From NCBI GenBank assembly GCA_036381895.1, contig DASVBY010000083.1:1-64000 (forward strand): 64,000 bases of DNA, read 5' to 3'. This DNA comes from JACQFZ01 sp036381895. GTDB taxonomy: Bacteria; Pseudomonadota; Gammaproteobacteria; Acidiferrobacterales; Sulfurifustaceae. The position numbers and the translations under genes are program-made. Shown one piece after another: positions 43,295 through 52,126 of this stretch. The first letter of the stretch is position 1; every line of letters begins with the position of its first letter. The notes below the pieces were generated by a model. The model saw nothing but the letters and a program-made list of their open reading frames with translations, ran no database searches and was not told the DNA's origin.

Positions 43295-43783
43295 TCACCG
43301 CTCCACGATCGTCCGCAGCACCGGTTTGATGTCGACGACCGGTGTGCCGTCGATCGCTTCCATAGGCGCTACCCGCAGCCGGTTGCCCTGGATCGCGAGC
43401 AGAGACACCCGATGCAGGCCGATCGGATTCGGGCGGTCCGGAGAGCGCGTGGCGAACACGCCGAGCAGCGGTCGATCGAGCTTGCGGCGGGGGTGTACCT
43501 GCAGCACGTCCCGGTTCGCGGCGTGGAGCCACGTGAAGATCAGCAGCTCGTCGCCTGCCTTCAACCCGGTCAGCCCCGCGGCCACGCGATCGGCGATCTC
43601 GATCCACGCGTCCACGCCGCCCTCGTCGCCCTGACACGGGGCATCGGCGCGCGTGGATATGGGCGAACGTATCACGCCGATCGCCTGCAGCACGAACTGG
43701 TCTGTGTCCACGATTGCCTCGCTGGTATTCGGTGGCGCCCCGATCCGGGCCGGCAACGCCCGCAGCGCCGGTTCCGTGCCCAT
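43295..43783 (-). CDS. trmO: TrmO-like tRNA (t6A37-N6) methyltransferase
   Basis: A TsaA/TrmO-domain protein. The family core runs from FVLQAIGVIRSPI through DLLIFTWLHAA-like sequence to FATRSPDRPNPIGLHRV, the SAM-binding signature, and DGTPVVDIKPVL. TrmO methylates N6-threonylcarbamoyladenosine at position 37 of certain tRNAs. It lacks the C-terminal domain of E. coli TrmO. The start is uncertain: ATG 43783 is given (162 residues), GTG 43819 would extend it, and GTG 43711 has the best site (GAGG) and begins just before the conserved core (138 residues). Confidence 0.87.
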   Translation of the reverse strand: MGTEPALRALPARIGAPPNTSEAIVDTDQFVLQAIGVIRSPISTRADAPCQGDEGGVDAWIEIADRVAAGLTGLKAGDELLIFTWLHAANRDVLQVHPRRKLDRPLLGVFATRSPDRPNPIGLHRVSLLAIQGNRLRVAPMEAIDGTPVVDIKPVLRTIVER

Positions 43784-44086
43784 TATGAGAAAGACGGGAG
43801 GGGTATTGCTACCGGGCACGAGAATCGAATGCGCGTACTCGCGCGGCGGGTATCACAATCGAGGCCGGCGCCGGCCTTGGCCTAGGCGAATGGCGAATTG
43901 ACAGGCTGAGCGTGCGCGGCATAGGGTCGGCGGCACGTGTGCTCCTCGAGGCGGCACGCGCTGGCGGATGCAGCCCGCCGGCAAGCGGGGAGCAGTTGCC
44001 ACAATCGAGCCCTGCGAACGGGCAGCGGCGTGCAGGCGCAGCCGGCTGCCCGGCACGCGGCATCGGCGGCGAATGGAGGCGAGCGC
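43784..44086. other. Divergent intergenic region with a 16-bp palindrome
   Basis: About 300 bases between the TrmO-like and GlsB-like genes. AGGCCGGCGCCGGCCT at 43862-43877 is a perfect palindrome and could be an operator or a hairpin. No gene is recognised. Confidence 0.35.
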
Positions 44087-44347
44087 ATGAGCTGGATCAT
44101 TGCGTTGATCATTGGCGGCATCGTCGGGTGGCTTGCGAGCATCCTCATGAAGACGAATGCGCAGATGGGGATCGTCGCGAACGTGATCGTCGGTATCGTC
44201 GGCGGGTTGATCGGCAACTGGATAGCGGGCCTCCTGGGATTCGAGGCCACGGGAAACCTGGCGCGCTTCTTGATTGCGCTCGCGGGTGCCGTCGTGCTGA
44301 TTTTCATACTTCAGCAGATCGGCTACTTCCGGAAGCGCTCCGCCTAG
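44087..44347 (+). CDS. GlsB/YeaQ/YmgE family small membrane protein
   Basis: An 86-residue Gly-rich membrane protein (transglycosylase-associated family). Three hydrophobic segments: SWIIALIIGGIVGWLASIL, GIVANVIVGIVGGLIGNWI and FLIALAGAVVLIFILQQ. The GIVGWLAS and NVIVGIVGG motifs are typical. Members are stress-induced inner-membrane proteins of unknown role. The ATG has a GGAGG site. Confidence 0.93.
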   Translation: MSWIIALIIGGIVGWLASILMKTNAQMGIVANVIVGIVGGLIGNWIAGLLGFEATGNLARFLIALAGAVVLIFILQQIGYFRKRSA

Positions 44348-44518
44348 CCCTGACGGCGCACGCGTCTCGCGCAGTCCGAGCAAGCGCATCGAATAGGACG
44401 GGCACGATGGCGCCTTACGCATCGCCCAATTGACGCGCTCCGCCGACCCGCAATAACTTCCGCATTCGGCTCGCCGTTCGCACAGTCCGCCCGCGCGAGC
44501 TCGCGGGGAACAGGCGGG

Positions 44519-45751
44519 ATGCCAACCGAGTTGCCCGATCGCACACGTCGCCGGCGCCACGCTCGTGCGTTCGTCGTCGCGGCGCTTGCCGCCTCGGCGA
44601 TCGCCTGCGCCACCCGGCCCCCGGGGGTACCGCGCGCGTCGTGGCAGGCGCTCCCGTGGGGCGCGGTGAGCCTCGACGGCTACGGCGCATCGGAGGACCT
44701 TCGTGCATCGCATCGATTCGCGTCTGCGCCACTGGCGGCAGGCAAGGACCGGCAGGGCCGCCCGCGCTACGCGGTGCTCGCGCTTTCGGGCGGCGGGGCG
44801 AACGGCGCCTTCGGCGCCGGGCTGCTCGCGGGCTGGAGCAAGCACGGCTCGCGGCCGAGCTTCAAGATCGTGACGGGCGTATCGACCGGTTCGCTCATCG
44901 CGGTCTACGCCTTCCTCGGGCCGAAGTACGACCGCGAGCTCGAGCGCTTCTACACCACGGCCACCGACGCCGACGTGCTCTCGATGCGGTCCAGGCTGTC
45001 GGGCCTGTTCGGCGATTCGCTAGCCGACAACGCGCCGCTCAAGGAGACCATCGCGCGCGCGATCGATGAGCGCGTCCTCAACGAGGTGGCGCAAGAACAC
45101 CGCCGCGGTCGGCGGCTCTACGTTTCGACGACGGATCTCGACGGCGCGCGGATCGTTGCCTGGGACATGGGAGCGATCGCGGCGAGCGCACATCCCGATC
45201 GGCTGCAGCGGTTTCGCGACGTATTGCTCGCCTCAACCTCGATCCCGGTCGTGTTTCCGCCGGTCTACTTCCCGGTCGAGGTCGGCGGCGCCACTTACAG
45301 CCAGATGCACGTCGACGGCGGCGCAACGGCGAACCTGCTGTTCGCCGGATTCATGATCGACGTGCTGCGCGCGACCGAGGGGAGTCGCTTTCGGCCGGAG
45401 GCGCGCGTCGATTTCTACACCGTCATCAACGGCTATCTGCGTCCCGGCCCGCACAGCGACCCCATCGCGCCGGATCTCCTCGGTATTGCGGTCGCATCGA
45501 ACTGGATCACGTCCTGGGCCGCGCAGTCGAGTCTCGTCGTGCGCCTTTACCACGTCGTGCGTCGCGTCGGCTGGGAGTTCCATCTGGCCGGCATTCCGCG
45601 CGAGTACGAAGGCGAGCTGCCGTCGGCGAGCTTCGATCCCGAGCGCATGACGCGCCTCTTTCGCTACGCCGAGGCGCTCGCGGCGAGCGGGTTTCCCTGG
45701 CAGGACCATCCGCCGGGGATGGATCCGCGCGAGCGTCTCGCGCCGCAATGA
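44519..45751 (+). CDS. Patatin-like phospholipase, probable lipoprotein or exported
   Basis: A 410-residue patatin-family lipid hydrolase. A basic N-terminus (RTRRRRHAR) and hydrophobic run end at SAIACAT, a weak lipobox, so export and lipidation are likely. The oxyanion loop is LALSGGGANGAFGAG, the catalytic Ser is in VTGVSTGSLIAVY, and the catalytic Asp in HVDGGATAN. It cleaves acyl chains from phospholipids or other lipids, probably in the periplasm. Its stop codon overlaps the first codons of the GH1 remnant. Confidence 0.92.
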   Translation: MPTELPDRTRRRRHARAFVVAALAASAIACATRPPGVPRASWQALPWGAVSLDGYGASEDLRASHRFASAPLAAGKDRQGRPRYAVLALSGGGANGAFGAGLLAGWSKHGSRPSFKIVTGVSTGSLIAVYAFLGPKYDRELERFYTTATDADVLSMRSRLSGLFGDSLADNAPLKETIARAIDERVLNEVAQEHRRGRRLYVSTTDLDGARIVAWDMGAIAASAHPDRLQRFRDVLLASTSIPVVFPPVYFPVEVGGATYSQMHVDGGATANLLFAGFMIDVLRATEGSRFRPEARVDFYTVINGYLRPGPHSDPIAPDLLGIAVASNWITSWAAQSSLVVRLYHVVRRVGWEFHLAGIPREYEGELPSASFDPERMTRLFRYAEALAASGFPWQDHPPGMDPRERLAPQ

Positions 45752-45752
45752 G

Positions 45753-46045
45753 GGCGAGTTCATCAAGGCAGCCGTGGCCCACGACGTCCCGGCGAAGGAC
45801 GACATCGTCCACGCCACCGACCGCATCGCGTACCTGCGGGCGTATCTCACGCAGCTGCAGCACGCGACGGGCGGCGTGCCGATCAAATGCTATTTCCACG
45901 GGAGCCCGATGGACAACTTCGAGTGGATGGCGGGATACGGCAACCGCTTCGGCGTGGCGCACGTGGATTTCAAGAGGCCGAGGCGCACGCCGAAGAAAAG
46001 CGCGCGCTGGTTTCGGAGGCCGCGCGGCGCAACGCGGTGGTCTAC
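45753..46045 (+). pseudogene. GH1 beta-glucosidase C-terminal remnant, frameshifted
   Basis: Right after the patatin gene a frame reads FIKAAVAHDVPAKDD, RIAYLRAYLTQLQHA, PIKCYFHGSPMDNFEW, GYGNRFGVAHVDF and RTPKKSARWF, the order of segments in the last 95 residues of GH1 beta-glucosidases. The catalytic regions are absent. Changes such as KCYFHGSPMDN where the family has KGYFxWSxMDN, and a shift after KSARWF to another frame that continues SEAARRNAVV, mark it as decayed. It lies directly upstream of a GH3 beta-glucosidase, suggesting a former two-glycosidase operon. Confidence 0.85.
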
Positions 46046-46100
46046 GCACCGCTTGCCGTGACCTTGGTTGAACGAAAGACCGGTCACACGGAGGATCGCA

Positions 46101-48329
46101 ATGAAACCAGCCTTGCATGCACCCCTCGTTCTCCTGTTGAGCGCCGTGCTGGCCGGCGCCGCGCATGGGCAGAAGCCCATGCCTGGCGAGCCGACGGGTT
46201 CGCCCGACGAGCGCGCGGCGGCGACGGAACGGCAGATGACCGACGATGAGCGCTTTGGAATGATCTACAGCGTCATGGGCGCCGCCTCGATCCTTGGGAA
46301 GGGGCCCGACCCGCGCATTCCCAAGGGGACCCCGATGAGCGCAGGCTACGCCCGGGGGGTGCCGCGGCTCGGCGTGCCCGCGCAGCTCCAGACCGACGCC
46401 AGCATGGGCGTCACGAACCCCCGCAACAGCTACAGACCGGACGACCCGGGGGCCACCGCATTTCCGTCGTCAATCCTCGTGGGTTCGAGCTTCAATCCGT
46501 CACTCGCGCGCCGGGTCGGGGAGGCGATTGCTCGCGAAGCACGCGTGCGTGGATTCAACGTCCTGCTGGCTCCCGGTGCGAATCTCACGAGCGAAGTAAG
46601 GAACGGGAGGAACTACGAGTACTTCGCGGAAGACCCCTGGCTCACCGGCGTGATGGCCGCCGAGGCCGTGAACGGCATTCAGAGTGTCGGCGTCGTCGCC
46701 GCATTGAAGCACTATGCCGCGAACAATTTCGAACACAACCGCCACTGGCAAGACGCGATCGTCGATCGGGCAGCGCTGCGGGAAGGCGAGATGCTCGGAT
46801 TCCAGATCGCCATCGAGCGCTCGCAGCCGGGCTCCATCATGTGCGGCTACAACAAGCTCAACGGCGAGTATCTGTGCGGCAACGACTGGCTGCTGAACCA
46901 GATTCTGAAGAAGACCTGGGGGTACAAGGGGTGGGTGATGTCCGACTGGGGAGCTGTGCCCAGTTGGGACTTCGCGCTCGAGGGGCTCGACCAGGAATCG
47001 GGTGTCCAGGTCGACGTCATGCAATGGGGATCGGAAGCTTTCACCGACGAACTGCGCGCGGCCTATCGTGACGGCAAGTTGCCCAAGGCCCGATTGTCGG
47101 ACATGGTTCGCCGAATGGTGCGCTCGATGTATGCCGTGGGCGCGGACAAGTGGGAGCCGTTTCCGCCCGTCGACATGGAGGCGCACAACGTCGTTGCGCT
47201 CGATGCCGCGCGACAGGGGATCGTACTCCTGAAGAACGAGGGATCTGCACTTCCCCTTGCCACCGATCGTCCGCTCAAGATCGCCGTCATCGGCGGCCAC
47301 GCCCAAACGGGCGTCATCAGTGGAACGGGTTCCGGGGCGGTGATGCCTGTCGGCGGCTATGCCGGACAGATCAACATCGGCGGGGCGCACGGACTAATGG
47401 GTGCGTCGCGCAGTCTGTTCCTGTTCCGGCCTTCTCCGGTCGACGAATTGAAGAAGCTGCTTCCTTCCGCGGAGATCGAATACGACGGCGCGTATACGCC
47501 TTCCGAATCCGCACTCCTTGCGCAGCGATCCGATGTCGCAATCGTCTTCGCCATTCGCGTGGAGGGCGAGGCGTTCGATTTGCCGGACCTGTCGCTGCCG
47601 TGGGGACAGGACGCCGTCATCGAGGCAGTCGCCGCCGCCAATCCCAACACAATCGTCGTCCTTCAGACGGGGAACCCCGTTTCGATGCCGTGGCGAAACA
47701 AAGTGAAGGGAATCGTCCAGGCGTGGTTCCCCGGCCAGGCGGGTGCGACCGCCATCGCGGAAGTGCTCACGGGCAAGGTCAATCCATCGGGCCGCACGCC
47801 GATCACCTGGCCCGCAGATCTTGCCGATACGCCGCGACCGACGATGCCGATCCTGGCGGAGAAATGGGGGACGCCCGTCACGATCCGCTACGTAGAAGGT
47901 GCAGAAATTGGCTATCGGTGGTTTGCCGGCACCGGTCGCAAACCGATGTATCCGTTCGGCCATGGCCTGAGCTACACGCGCTTCGCCTACGAGGGCTTCA
48001 AGGTGAGCGGTGGGGATACAGTCAGTGCGACCTTCACAGTGACGAACACGGGCAAGCGCGCGGGCGCCGATGTGCCGCAGGTCTACCTCGCGGACGCAGC
48101 CGGCGAGAAGCGCATGCGGCTCCTGGGCTTCGAGCGCGTCGAGCTGGCGCCGGGTGAATCGAAAGAAGTCACGGTAATCGCTGATCCGCGCCTGCTCGCG
48201 CGCTTCGACGCGAAGGAGCAGCAGTGGCGGATCGACGAAGGCGCGTACACCGTGGTGCTCGCGCGCTCGGCCGAGGCGCCGGCGGCGAAGGCACAGGTGC
48301 AGCTCGCAGGGCGGCTGTTCGGCTCCTGA
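46101..48329 (+). CDS. Exported GH3-family beta-glucosidase
   Basis: A 742-residue glycoside hydrolase with signal peptide (about 1-24, AGAAHGQ). The (beta/alpha)8 domain has KHYAANNFEHNR and the catalytic nucleophile Asp in GWVMSDWGA. The second domain runs from about 380 (GIVLLKNEGSALPL, WFPGQAGATAIAEVLTG), and a C-terminal fibronectin-III-like domain begins near 640 (PFGHGLSYTRFAYEG). It hydrolyses beta-glucosides or related glycosides in the periplasm. GGAGG lies 6 bases before the ATG; an upstream in-frame start is inside the GH1 remnant. Base composition is slightly lower in GC than its neighbours. Confidence 0.94.
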   Translation: MKPALHAPLVLLLSAVLAGAAHGQKPMPGEPTGSPDERAAATERQMTDDERFGMIYSVMGAASILGKGPDPRIPKGTPMSAGYARGVPRLGVPAQLQTDASMGVTNPRNSYRPDDPGATAFPSSILVGSSFNPSLARRVGEAIAREARVRGFNVLLAPGANLTSEVRNGRNYEYFAEDPWLTGVMAAEAVNGIQSVGVVAALKHYAANNFEHNRHWQDAIVDRAALREGEMLGFQIAIERSQPGSIMCGYNKLNGEYLCGNDWLLNQILKKTWGYKGWVMSDWGAVPSWDFALEGLDQESGVQVDVMQWGSEAFTDELRAAYRDGKLPKARLSDMVRRMVRSMYAVGADKWEPFPPVDMEAHNVVALDAARQGIVLLKNEGSALPLATDRPLKIAVIGGHAQTGVISGTGSGAVMPVGGYAGQINIGGAHGLMGASRSLFLFRPSPVDELKKLLPSAEIEYDGAYTPSESALLAQRSDVAIVFAIRVEGEAFDLPDLSLPWGQDAVIEAVAAANPNTIVVLQTGNPVSMPWRNKVKGIVQAWFPGQAGATAIAEVLTGKVNPSGRTPITWPADLADTPRPTMPILAEKWGTPVTIRYVEGAEIGYRWFAGTGRKPMYPFGHGLSYTRFAYEGFKVSGGDTVSATFTVTNTGKRAGADVPQVYLADAAGEKRMRLLGFERVELAPGESKEVTVIADPRLLARFDAKEQQWRIDEGAYTVVLARSAEAPAAKAQVQLAGRLFGS

Positions 48330-48500
48330 CCGAATGCAGGCTTTCAAAATCAGTGCACAGTGGTTCCGCGAGGCGCCAGGCCCAATGCGGTGGCGTGCGA
48401 TGTGCCGCGGGCGAAGCAGTCGCGAGGTCGATGCGCCTCGACGACGGGAGGCCCGGCTGCGGGGCATGCCGCGGACGGCCGCGAGGAGCGCACGGCTCCG

Positions 48501-49694
48501 ATGAACCTGACGCCGCTCACCTCGCTGCTGCTCGCGGTGGTCGTGCTGCTCGTCGGTACGCTGGTCAACCGGAGTGTGCGGCTGCTGTCAAAATACAACA
48601 TTCCCGATCCGATCACCGGCGGGCTGTTGTTCGCGGTGACGGCATCCATTATCGCCGCGGTTGTCGGTTGGCGACTAGGCATCGACCAGACGCTCAAGCC
48701 GGTTCTGCTCCTCATGTTCTTCGCCGGCGTCGGCATGTCGGCCGACCTGCGCCTGCTCAAGCTCGGCGGCAAGGCGCTCGCCGTGTTCCTGCTGGTCCTT
48801 TTCCCCTACATCCTGGTGCAGGACGCGGTGGGGGTCGGCGTGGCGAAGCTGCTCGATCTCCACCCGATCTTCGGCCTGGTCGGCGGCTCGATCACGCTGG
48901 TCGGCGGCCACGGCACGGGCGCCGCGTATGCCGAGCGTTTTGCCGAGGTGAACAACCTCCAGGCGGTGATGGAGCTGTCCATGACCGTGGCGACCATCGG
49001 CCTGGTCCTTGGCGGCATCATCGGCGGGCCGGTCGCGGAGTACCTGGTGCGGCGGCACCAATTGCGTTCCGGCGCAGCCGCGGAAGCGGCTTCTCCCGAG
49101 GCGAGGGAAACCGTCGCACCCATAACCGACGTCGGCTTCATCGGCGTGCTCGCGGGTATTCTCGCCGCGGTTATCGGCGGGAGCTGGCTCGGCGAGCGCT
49201 TTTCCGGCGGCGCCGTCACCATCCCGGGCTTCCTCTGGTGTATGGTCCTCGGCGTCGCCATTCGCAACCTGGCGCCGTTCGTTCGCGTCCGCACCGACGA
49301 CCGCGCCGCGTATCTGATCTCGGCCGTCTCGCTGTCGCTCTTTCTGGTCATGACGATGATGGCGCTCGATCTCGTCGAGGTCGCGCGGTCGGCCGGACCG
49401 TTCCTGATCATGATCGTTGCCCAGGCGGTCTTCATGGTGCTGTACGCGATCTACGTCTGTTTCCGCCTCATGGGACGCGACTACGAGGCGGCGACGACGT
49501 CGGCCGCGTTCATCGGCTTCAACATGGGCTCGACCGCAACGGCCATGGCCAATATGCAGGCGATCACGGCGAAATATGGCCCGGCGCCCAAGAGCCACCT
49601 TATCGTGCCGCTCGCCGGCGCCTTTTTCATCGACCTGATGAATGCATTCGTGCTGACGCTGCTGCTGGCGTTGCCGTTCATGGGGGCCGGATGA
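48501..49694 (+). CDS. gltS: Sodium/glutamate symporter (GltS family)
   Basis: A 397-residue inner-membrane carrier with ten or more hydrophobic segments. GltS landmarks are the first half motif around VGGSITLVGGHGTGAAYAE and the second around AAFIGFNMGSTATAMANMQ, the two re-entrant loops, plus an ALDLVEVARSAGPFLIMI segment. It imports glutamate or a related acid with Na+. The start at 48501 is set by homology; an upstream in-frame extension is not membrane-like. The stop overlaps the start of a TAXI-type lipoprotein (ATGA). Confidence 0.93.
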   Translation: MNLTPLTSLLLAVVVLLVGTLVNRSVRLLSKYNIPDPITGGLLFAVTASIIAAVVGWRLGIDQTLKPVLLLMFFAGVGMSADLRLLKLGGKALAVFLLVLFPYILVQDAVGVGVAKLLDLHPIFGLVGGSITLVGGHGTGAAYAERFAEVNNLQAVMELSMTVATIGLVLGGIIGGPVAEYLVRRHQLRSGAAAEAASPEARETVAPITDVGFIGVLAGILAAVIGGSWLGERFSGGAVTIPGFLWCMVLGVAIRNLAPFVRVRTDDRAAYLISAVSLSLFLVMTMMALDLVEVARSAGPFLIMIVAQAVFMVLYAIYVCFRLMGRDYEAATTSAAFIGFNMGSTATAMANMQAITAKYGPAPKSHLIVPLAGAFFIDLMNAFVLTLLLALPFMGAG

Positions 49695-51160
49695 GACGCA
49701 CGTTAATTCTGGCATTGGCGGTGCTGCTCGCCGGCTGCGCGCGCGGCCCGAGCACCGAGGCGCTGAAGGCTGACGTGGAGAAGCGCCTGGCCGAGGCGCT
49801 GCCGGCCGGTACGGTGGCGATTGCCGCGCTCGAGCGGCGCGGCTCGCAATCGGACACCAAGGCGCCGGCAGGGGAGAGGCGCCGCATCGTCTACTACGAC
49901 GTCGTGCTGCGGCTCGAACGCGACTTCGACTTCGGCGCCTGGGATGCGCCCGGAACGGCGGGTCTCGTGTCCGCACTGGGCGCGGGGCCGAAAGGCGTGG
50001 CCGGCATCACGTCGGGCGGCAACAAGGCAGGCGATCGCATTCGGGCTCACGGAACCGCGCTTTATGCGCGCAAGGAGAACCAGTGGATCAGCGTCGCGCC
50101 CGGCGGCTTCCGCCCGGTCGCCGCGCCATCCTACGCGGCGAATGCGGCCGAGGGTCCGGCCGCCATTCTCGAGGCGATGCGCGCGATCGTCGAGTCGATA
50201 CCGGCGGGCGCATCCCGGGCCGAGCGCGAGGCGATCGAGCAGGAGCTATTGACGGCCCATGCGGCGATTCGCGGCCGCCTCGCGCGGCTCGCCGAAGGCT
50301 ATGCCATGGCCGCGGGCCCGGAGCACGGCCAGTACCTGCGCCTCGCGCGGGCACTTGCTTCCGGCAGCGACGTGCGGATCGTGCCGCTCGTTACCCGCGG
50401 GGGTGAAGAAAACCTGCGCTTGCTGCGCGAAGGCAAGGTGACGCTGGCACTGGCCCAGGGCGATGCCGCGCTCCATGCATTGGAGGGCACGGGCAATTTC
50501 TCCGCCGATGGGCCGTACGCGGCGCTCCGCGCCGTCGGAGGCCTTTACCCCGAGCCGGTCCACGTGCTGGTGCGCGCCGACAGCGCTTTCGACGCCGTTG
50601 AAGATCTGAAAGGCAGGCGCGTCGTCGTCGGCGTCGAAGGCTCCGCGTCGCGCGCGACCGCACTGCGCGTGCTGGCGGCGCACGCGCTCGCGCCGCCCGA
50701 TATCGTGCTCCTGGACGTGGCGCTCGGCGACGGGTTGGTCGCTCTGCGCGACGGCCGGGCCGATGCCGTCATTCAGATCATCGGCGTGCCGGCCGACAGC
50801 GTGCGCGACGCGCTCGCCGAGGTGCCGCTGCGGCTGCTGGCGCTCGCGAAACCGGCTGTCGAGGAGCTGGTGGGCGCCAAGGCCGGCTACTTCGCCTACA
50901 CGATCCCGCGCTGGACGTACGCCACGCAGGCCGAAAACGTTCCGACGATCGCGACAGCCGCACTGCTCCTCGCCGGCGCCGGCCTGTCGGAGGCCGAAGT
51001 CGGCCGCATCGCGCACCTGGTGTTCCGGCAAGGCCGTGACCTCGCGGCGCGCGGCAGCGCGCAAGGCACGCAAGTCTCGGCGGGGAACGCGCGTGAAGGA
51101 CTCTCGATTCCGCTGCATCATGCCGCCGCCGGCGCGATCGACGCCATGGCCGGGAAGTAG
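49691..51160 (+). CDS. TAXI-family solute-binding lipoprotein with long N-terminal extension
   Basis: A 489-residue protein with a lipoprotein signal (ILALAVLLAGC, Cys 17). Residues about 20-220 form an extra region without a family I recognise (ERRGSQSDTKAP; RIVYYDVVLRLERDFDFG). The TAXI-type TRAP receptor domain follows: GPEHGQYLRLARALA, NLRLLREGKVTLALAQGDAA, AVGGLYPEPVHVLVR and LKGRRVVVGVEGSASRATA. No TRAP permease is nearby; instead the gene is translationally coupled to gltS, so it probably delivers substrate to the GltS carrier (inference). Usual TAXI proteins are about 320 residues. Confidence 0.88.
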   Translation: MRRTLILALAVLLAGCARGPSTEALKADVEKRLAEALPAGTVAIAALERRGSQSDTKAPAGERRRIVYYDVVLRLERDFDFGAWDAPGTAGLVSALGAGPKGVAGITSGGNKAGDRIRAHGTALYARKENQWISVAPGGFRPVAAPSYAANAAEGPAAILEAMRAIVESIPAGASRAEREAIEQELLTAHAAIRGRLARLAEGYAMAAGPEHGQYLRLARALASGSDVRIVPLVTRGGEENLRLLREGKVTLALAQGDAALHALEGTGNFSADGPYAALRAVGGLYPEPVHVLVRADSAFDAVEDLKGRRVVVGVEGSASRATALRVLAAHALAPPDIVLLDVALGDGLVALRDGRADAVIQIIGVPADSVRDALAEVPLRLLALAKPAVEELVGAKAGYFAYTIPRWTYATQAENVPTIATAALLLAGAGLSEAEVGRIAHLVFRQGRDLAARGSAQGTQVSAGNAREGLSIPLHHAAAGAIDAMAGK

Positions 51161-51186
51161 CGCGTCGCAGCCTGGGGCGGCGAGGA

Positions 51187-51822
51187 TCAGCGCTTGCGAC
51201 GGGTCCGGAACGTAATGGAATAGCGGAGCGTCTTCGTCGGCGGGATGCTGTGCTGCCAGCCCCAGCGCGCCGGTCCGCGCATGACATAGGCGGAGCGCGG
51301 CTCGAGCGTGAGCGCGAACGTTTCCTCGCGCCTGTTGCGCCGGGGCGGGTAGGGGCGAAAGCGCATGCGGCAGGACCCGAGGAGCGAGATGCCGACGATG
51401 ACGGCGAACTCCGGGGCATCGCGGTGCCAGCCGAGTTGCGTACCCGGCCGGTACTCGGTGACGAGGCCGTGCGCGAAGCTCTGCGCCGGAAGATCGACCC
51501 ACTGCGCAGCCTTCTCGCGCAGCGTCATCAGGAACGACGGCAGCGGCGGGCCGGGCAGCAGTGCATTGGTGCGGAAATCGTAGGCGACGCCGAAGCTCTG
51601 GATGCGCCGCTTCGCGGTGAACGACTTGTACTGCGCTTCGCGCAGCGGCAGCCGCTCGATCTCCGCGAGCAGCTCGGCCTCCTCGGCGGCGGTGATGAAG
51701 TCCGGCCAGTAGATCAGGCCTTCGGGCAGCGGCGGTGTCGCGTCGAAGAGGTCGCGCTGCCCGGGTTCGCGGCCTGCCGCGCGCGGCGGCGCGCCGTTCA
51801 CTGTCTTGCGATCCGACTTCAT
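51187..51822 (-). CDS. AlkB-like 2-oxoglutarate/Fe(II) oxygenase
   Basis: A 211-residue dioxygenase. Iron ligands are the HxD in LGWHRDAPEF and the His in WGWQHSIPP; the 2-oxoglutarate Arg is in LRYSITFRTR. The opening GLIYWPDFITAAEEAELLAEI and the substrate-lid region IQSFGVAYDF are typical of ALKBH-type enzymes. It may repair alkylated nucleic acid or modify protein. It is the last gene of the flavoprotein/zinc-finger operon, 25 bases after the UBP gene. The ATG at 51822 is preferred over an upstream in-frame start that overlaps the UBP gene. Confidence 0.9.
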   Translation of the reverse strand: MKSDRKTVNGAPPRAAGREPGQRDLFDATPPLPEGLIYWPDFITAAEEAELLAEIERLPLREAQYKSFTAKRRIQSFGVAYDFRTNALLPGPPLPSFLMTLREKAAQWVDLPAQSFAHGLVTEYRPGTQLGWHRDAPEFAVIVGISLLGSCRMRFRPYPPRRNRREETFALTLEPRSAYVMRGPARWGWQHSIPPTKTLRYSITFRTRRKR

Positions 51823-51847
51823 CGAACAGCGCGCACCCGGCGTCTCG

Positions 51848-52117
51848 TCAGTACGCCGCGAACACGTCGTCGGGGTAACAGTAGAGCCAGTGCTCGCCCG
51901 GCTGCGCCGACGCGATGACCGGGTGTGCGCTCGCACGCGCATGGCGGCTCGCATGCCGGTTGCGCGAGCTGTCGCAGCATAGCGTCACGCCGCATTCCTG
52001 ACAGGTGCGCAGGTGTACCCACGAATCGCCGGTCTTCACGCATTCCTCGCATTCTAGCCGCTTCGGGCCTTTGACCGTGCCGGCCCGATCGAGGTGCGGG
52101 CAGCCCTTCGCCGCCAT
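51848..52117 (-). CDS. UBP-type zinc-finger protein
   Basis: An 89-residue protein that is essentially one ZnF-UBP domain: CPHLD, CEECVKTGDSWVHLRTCQECG, CCDSSRNRHASRHA and HPVIAS supply the Cys/His ligands, ending GEHWLYCYPDDVFA. In eukaryotes this domain binds the ubiquitin C-terminus; bacteria lack ubiquitin, so the ligand is unknown. Its GGAGG site overlaps the stop region of the flavoprotein gene 9 bases upstream, indicating tight coupling. Confidence 0.93.
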   Translation of the reverse strand: MAAKGCPHLDRAGTVKGPKRLECEECVKTGDSWVHLRTCQECGVTLCCDSSRNRHASRHARASAHPVIASAQPGEHWLYCYPDDVFAAY

Positions 52118-52126
52118 CGAGCCTCC

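Noticed and set aside
43790..43840. A sequence resembling the T-arm and acceptor end of a tRNA on the minus strand (TTCGATTCTCGTGCCC)
   Set aside because: The T-stem does not pair, the base before the loop is A rather than G, and no D-arm or anticodon arm precedes it.
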